A stretch of DNA of 32,959 nucleotides from assembly GCA_030665585.1 (NCBI GenBank), contig DAOUZN010000005.1:1-32959 (forward strand), given 5' to 3'. A program made the position numbers and the translations under genes. The notes below the pieces were generated by a model. It saw only the letters and a program-made list of their open reading frames with translations, was not told the origin of the DNA and did not search any database. The DNA comes from Deltaproteobacteria bacterium. GTDB taxonomy: Bacteria > Desulfobacterota > Desulfobacteria > Desulfobacterales > C00003060. Position 1 is the stretch's first letter, and the number at the start of each line of letters is the position of its first letter. Below, piece by piece: positions 32,483 through 32,959 of the stretch.

Positions 32483-32953
32483 ATGAGTCTTACGAAGAAG
32501 ATATCAACACAAGTGCTTCTCGCCTTAAAGGATGCATTGGTCAATGTATACTGGCGCAAAAAGGACTTAAGGCAGTTCATTGAGCTAACACTAGAGAATT
32601 CTCTGATCGTGTCAACCATTGATTGAACCGAGAATACAAAATATGAAAGTGTTTCAGAGCTCATAGACCGGATGGCCAAAAGACAGGATATTTATCAAAA
32701 TGATCTTTTGAGACTTATTGAAGAGACTGCGAGTTTCAACGATTTTGACCACTTGAAATACTGGGACGACTCTGAAGAAAAAATAAAGAAGGCGCAAGAG
32801 GCAGTCAAGAAGCTCAGGAATCAAACAAAGGGGTACTTCGATACGATAGAAGAGCTCAAAAAGGCGGAGGAGCGAAGAGAAAAGACAAAGGAGAAAATTC
32901 AAAAAAGCATTGCATATCAGCAAAAACTTGACGAACTATACTGGGCGTCATAA
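32483..32953 (+). pseudogene. Coiled-coil protein frame interrupted by one in-frame TGA (possible defence-gene N-terminus)
   Basis: The track gives only the last 93 residues (32672-32953), but the same frame is open upstream from ATG 32483: MSLTKKISTQVLLALKDALV, then NVYWRKKDLRQFIELTLEN, broken by a single TGA at 32624-32626, and resuming TENTKYESVSELIDRMAKRQ. The second half is a Lys/Glu-rich coiled coil. The pattern YWxKKDLRxFI...L...LLRLIEE resembles an N-terminal region I have seen on large nuclease-type or defence proteins, often with a Trp after a conserved [LI]D where the TGA now stands. That recollection is unverified. It ends with TAA six bases before the window edge. Confidence 0.55.
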
Positions 32954-32959
32954 ATACTT

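Noticed and set aside
32624-32626. TGA recoded as Trp or selenocysteine
   Set aside because: Other genes in the window use TGA as a normal stop (for example tatT), and no SECIS-like hairpin is obvious directly after this codon. A nonsense mutation is simpler.
1-32959. CRISPR arrays, tRNA or rRNA genes, complete IS elements
   Set aside because: Reading for regular spaced repeats, tRNA cloverleaf ends and transposase motifs on both strands found none that could be supported.

Overview
The window looks like a chromosomal segment of an anaerobic, sulfate-reducing bacterium of the Desulfobacterota (Desulfobacterales-like). The strongest marker is a complete dsrC with both redox cysteines in its C-terminal arm. 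Supporting signs are the TatT-type TRAP transporter, an HDOD-histidine kinase, a response-regulator cyclase, and a SPOUT methyltransferase of the PF09936 type next to trmD. The lineage is inferred from gene content only; no rRNA or tRNA gene was seen.

Layout. (1) 1-2775, minus strand: a small iron-sulfur cluster operon with its own promoter and a palindrome over the -10. The order is TusA-like sulfur carrier, IscS-like protein, Rrf2/IscR-like regulator, IscU with a C-terminal zinc ribbon, then a stand-alone Lrp-type sensor domain cut by the window edge. The IscS-like protein has lost the PLP-binding lysine and most other PLP contacts but keeps the mobile-loop cysteine. This is the most interesting item in the window. 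(2) 2776-3597: about 800 bp without a gene, holding a MITE-like palindromic element in a 9-bp target duplication and the mpl promoter. (3) 3598-10851: housekeeping and sulfur genes: mpl, def, a CxxCxxCC protein, a cold-shock gene, yjbQ, dsrC, pyrR, an FmdB-type zinc ribbon and an HDOD-kinase. (4) 11045-17236, minus strand: the classical ffh-rpsP-khpA-rimM-trmD-(SPOUT)-rplS-rnhB-yraN-rsmI translation cluster. (5) 17346-23866: rlmN, queF, a CsgG/FlgT-like lipoprotein, a REC-cyclase, dusB, a PgaB-C-like glycosidase and an HNH nuclease. (6) 24117-24338: a relic of a four-helix-bundle (23S intervening-sequence type) protein gene between inverted repeats. (7) 24420-31675: an RhlB-like helicase, an ATP-grasp protein, era, and a tatT-dctP-dctQM TRAP operon. 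(8) 31676-32959: a decayed accessory zone with short repeats and relics of GxxExxY and ORF6N genes, ending in a coiled-coil reading frame broken by one in-frame TGA.

How the genes work together. The left-end operon plausibly builds Fe-S clusters on IscU, with IscS serving as a scaffold or cysteine-ligand partner rather than as a desulfurase. In a sulfidogenic cell, sulfur could come from sulfide or from the TusA-like carrier. DsrC links to dissimilatory sulfite reduction. The ffh-to-rsmI block and def, rlmN, queF, dusB and era support translation and RNA modification. The TRAP operon encodes a three-part importer with an accessory TatT lipoprotein, and its binding protein lacks the usual carboxylate-binding arginine.
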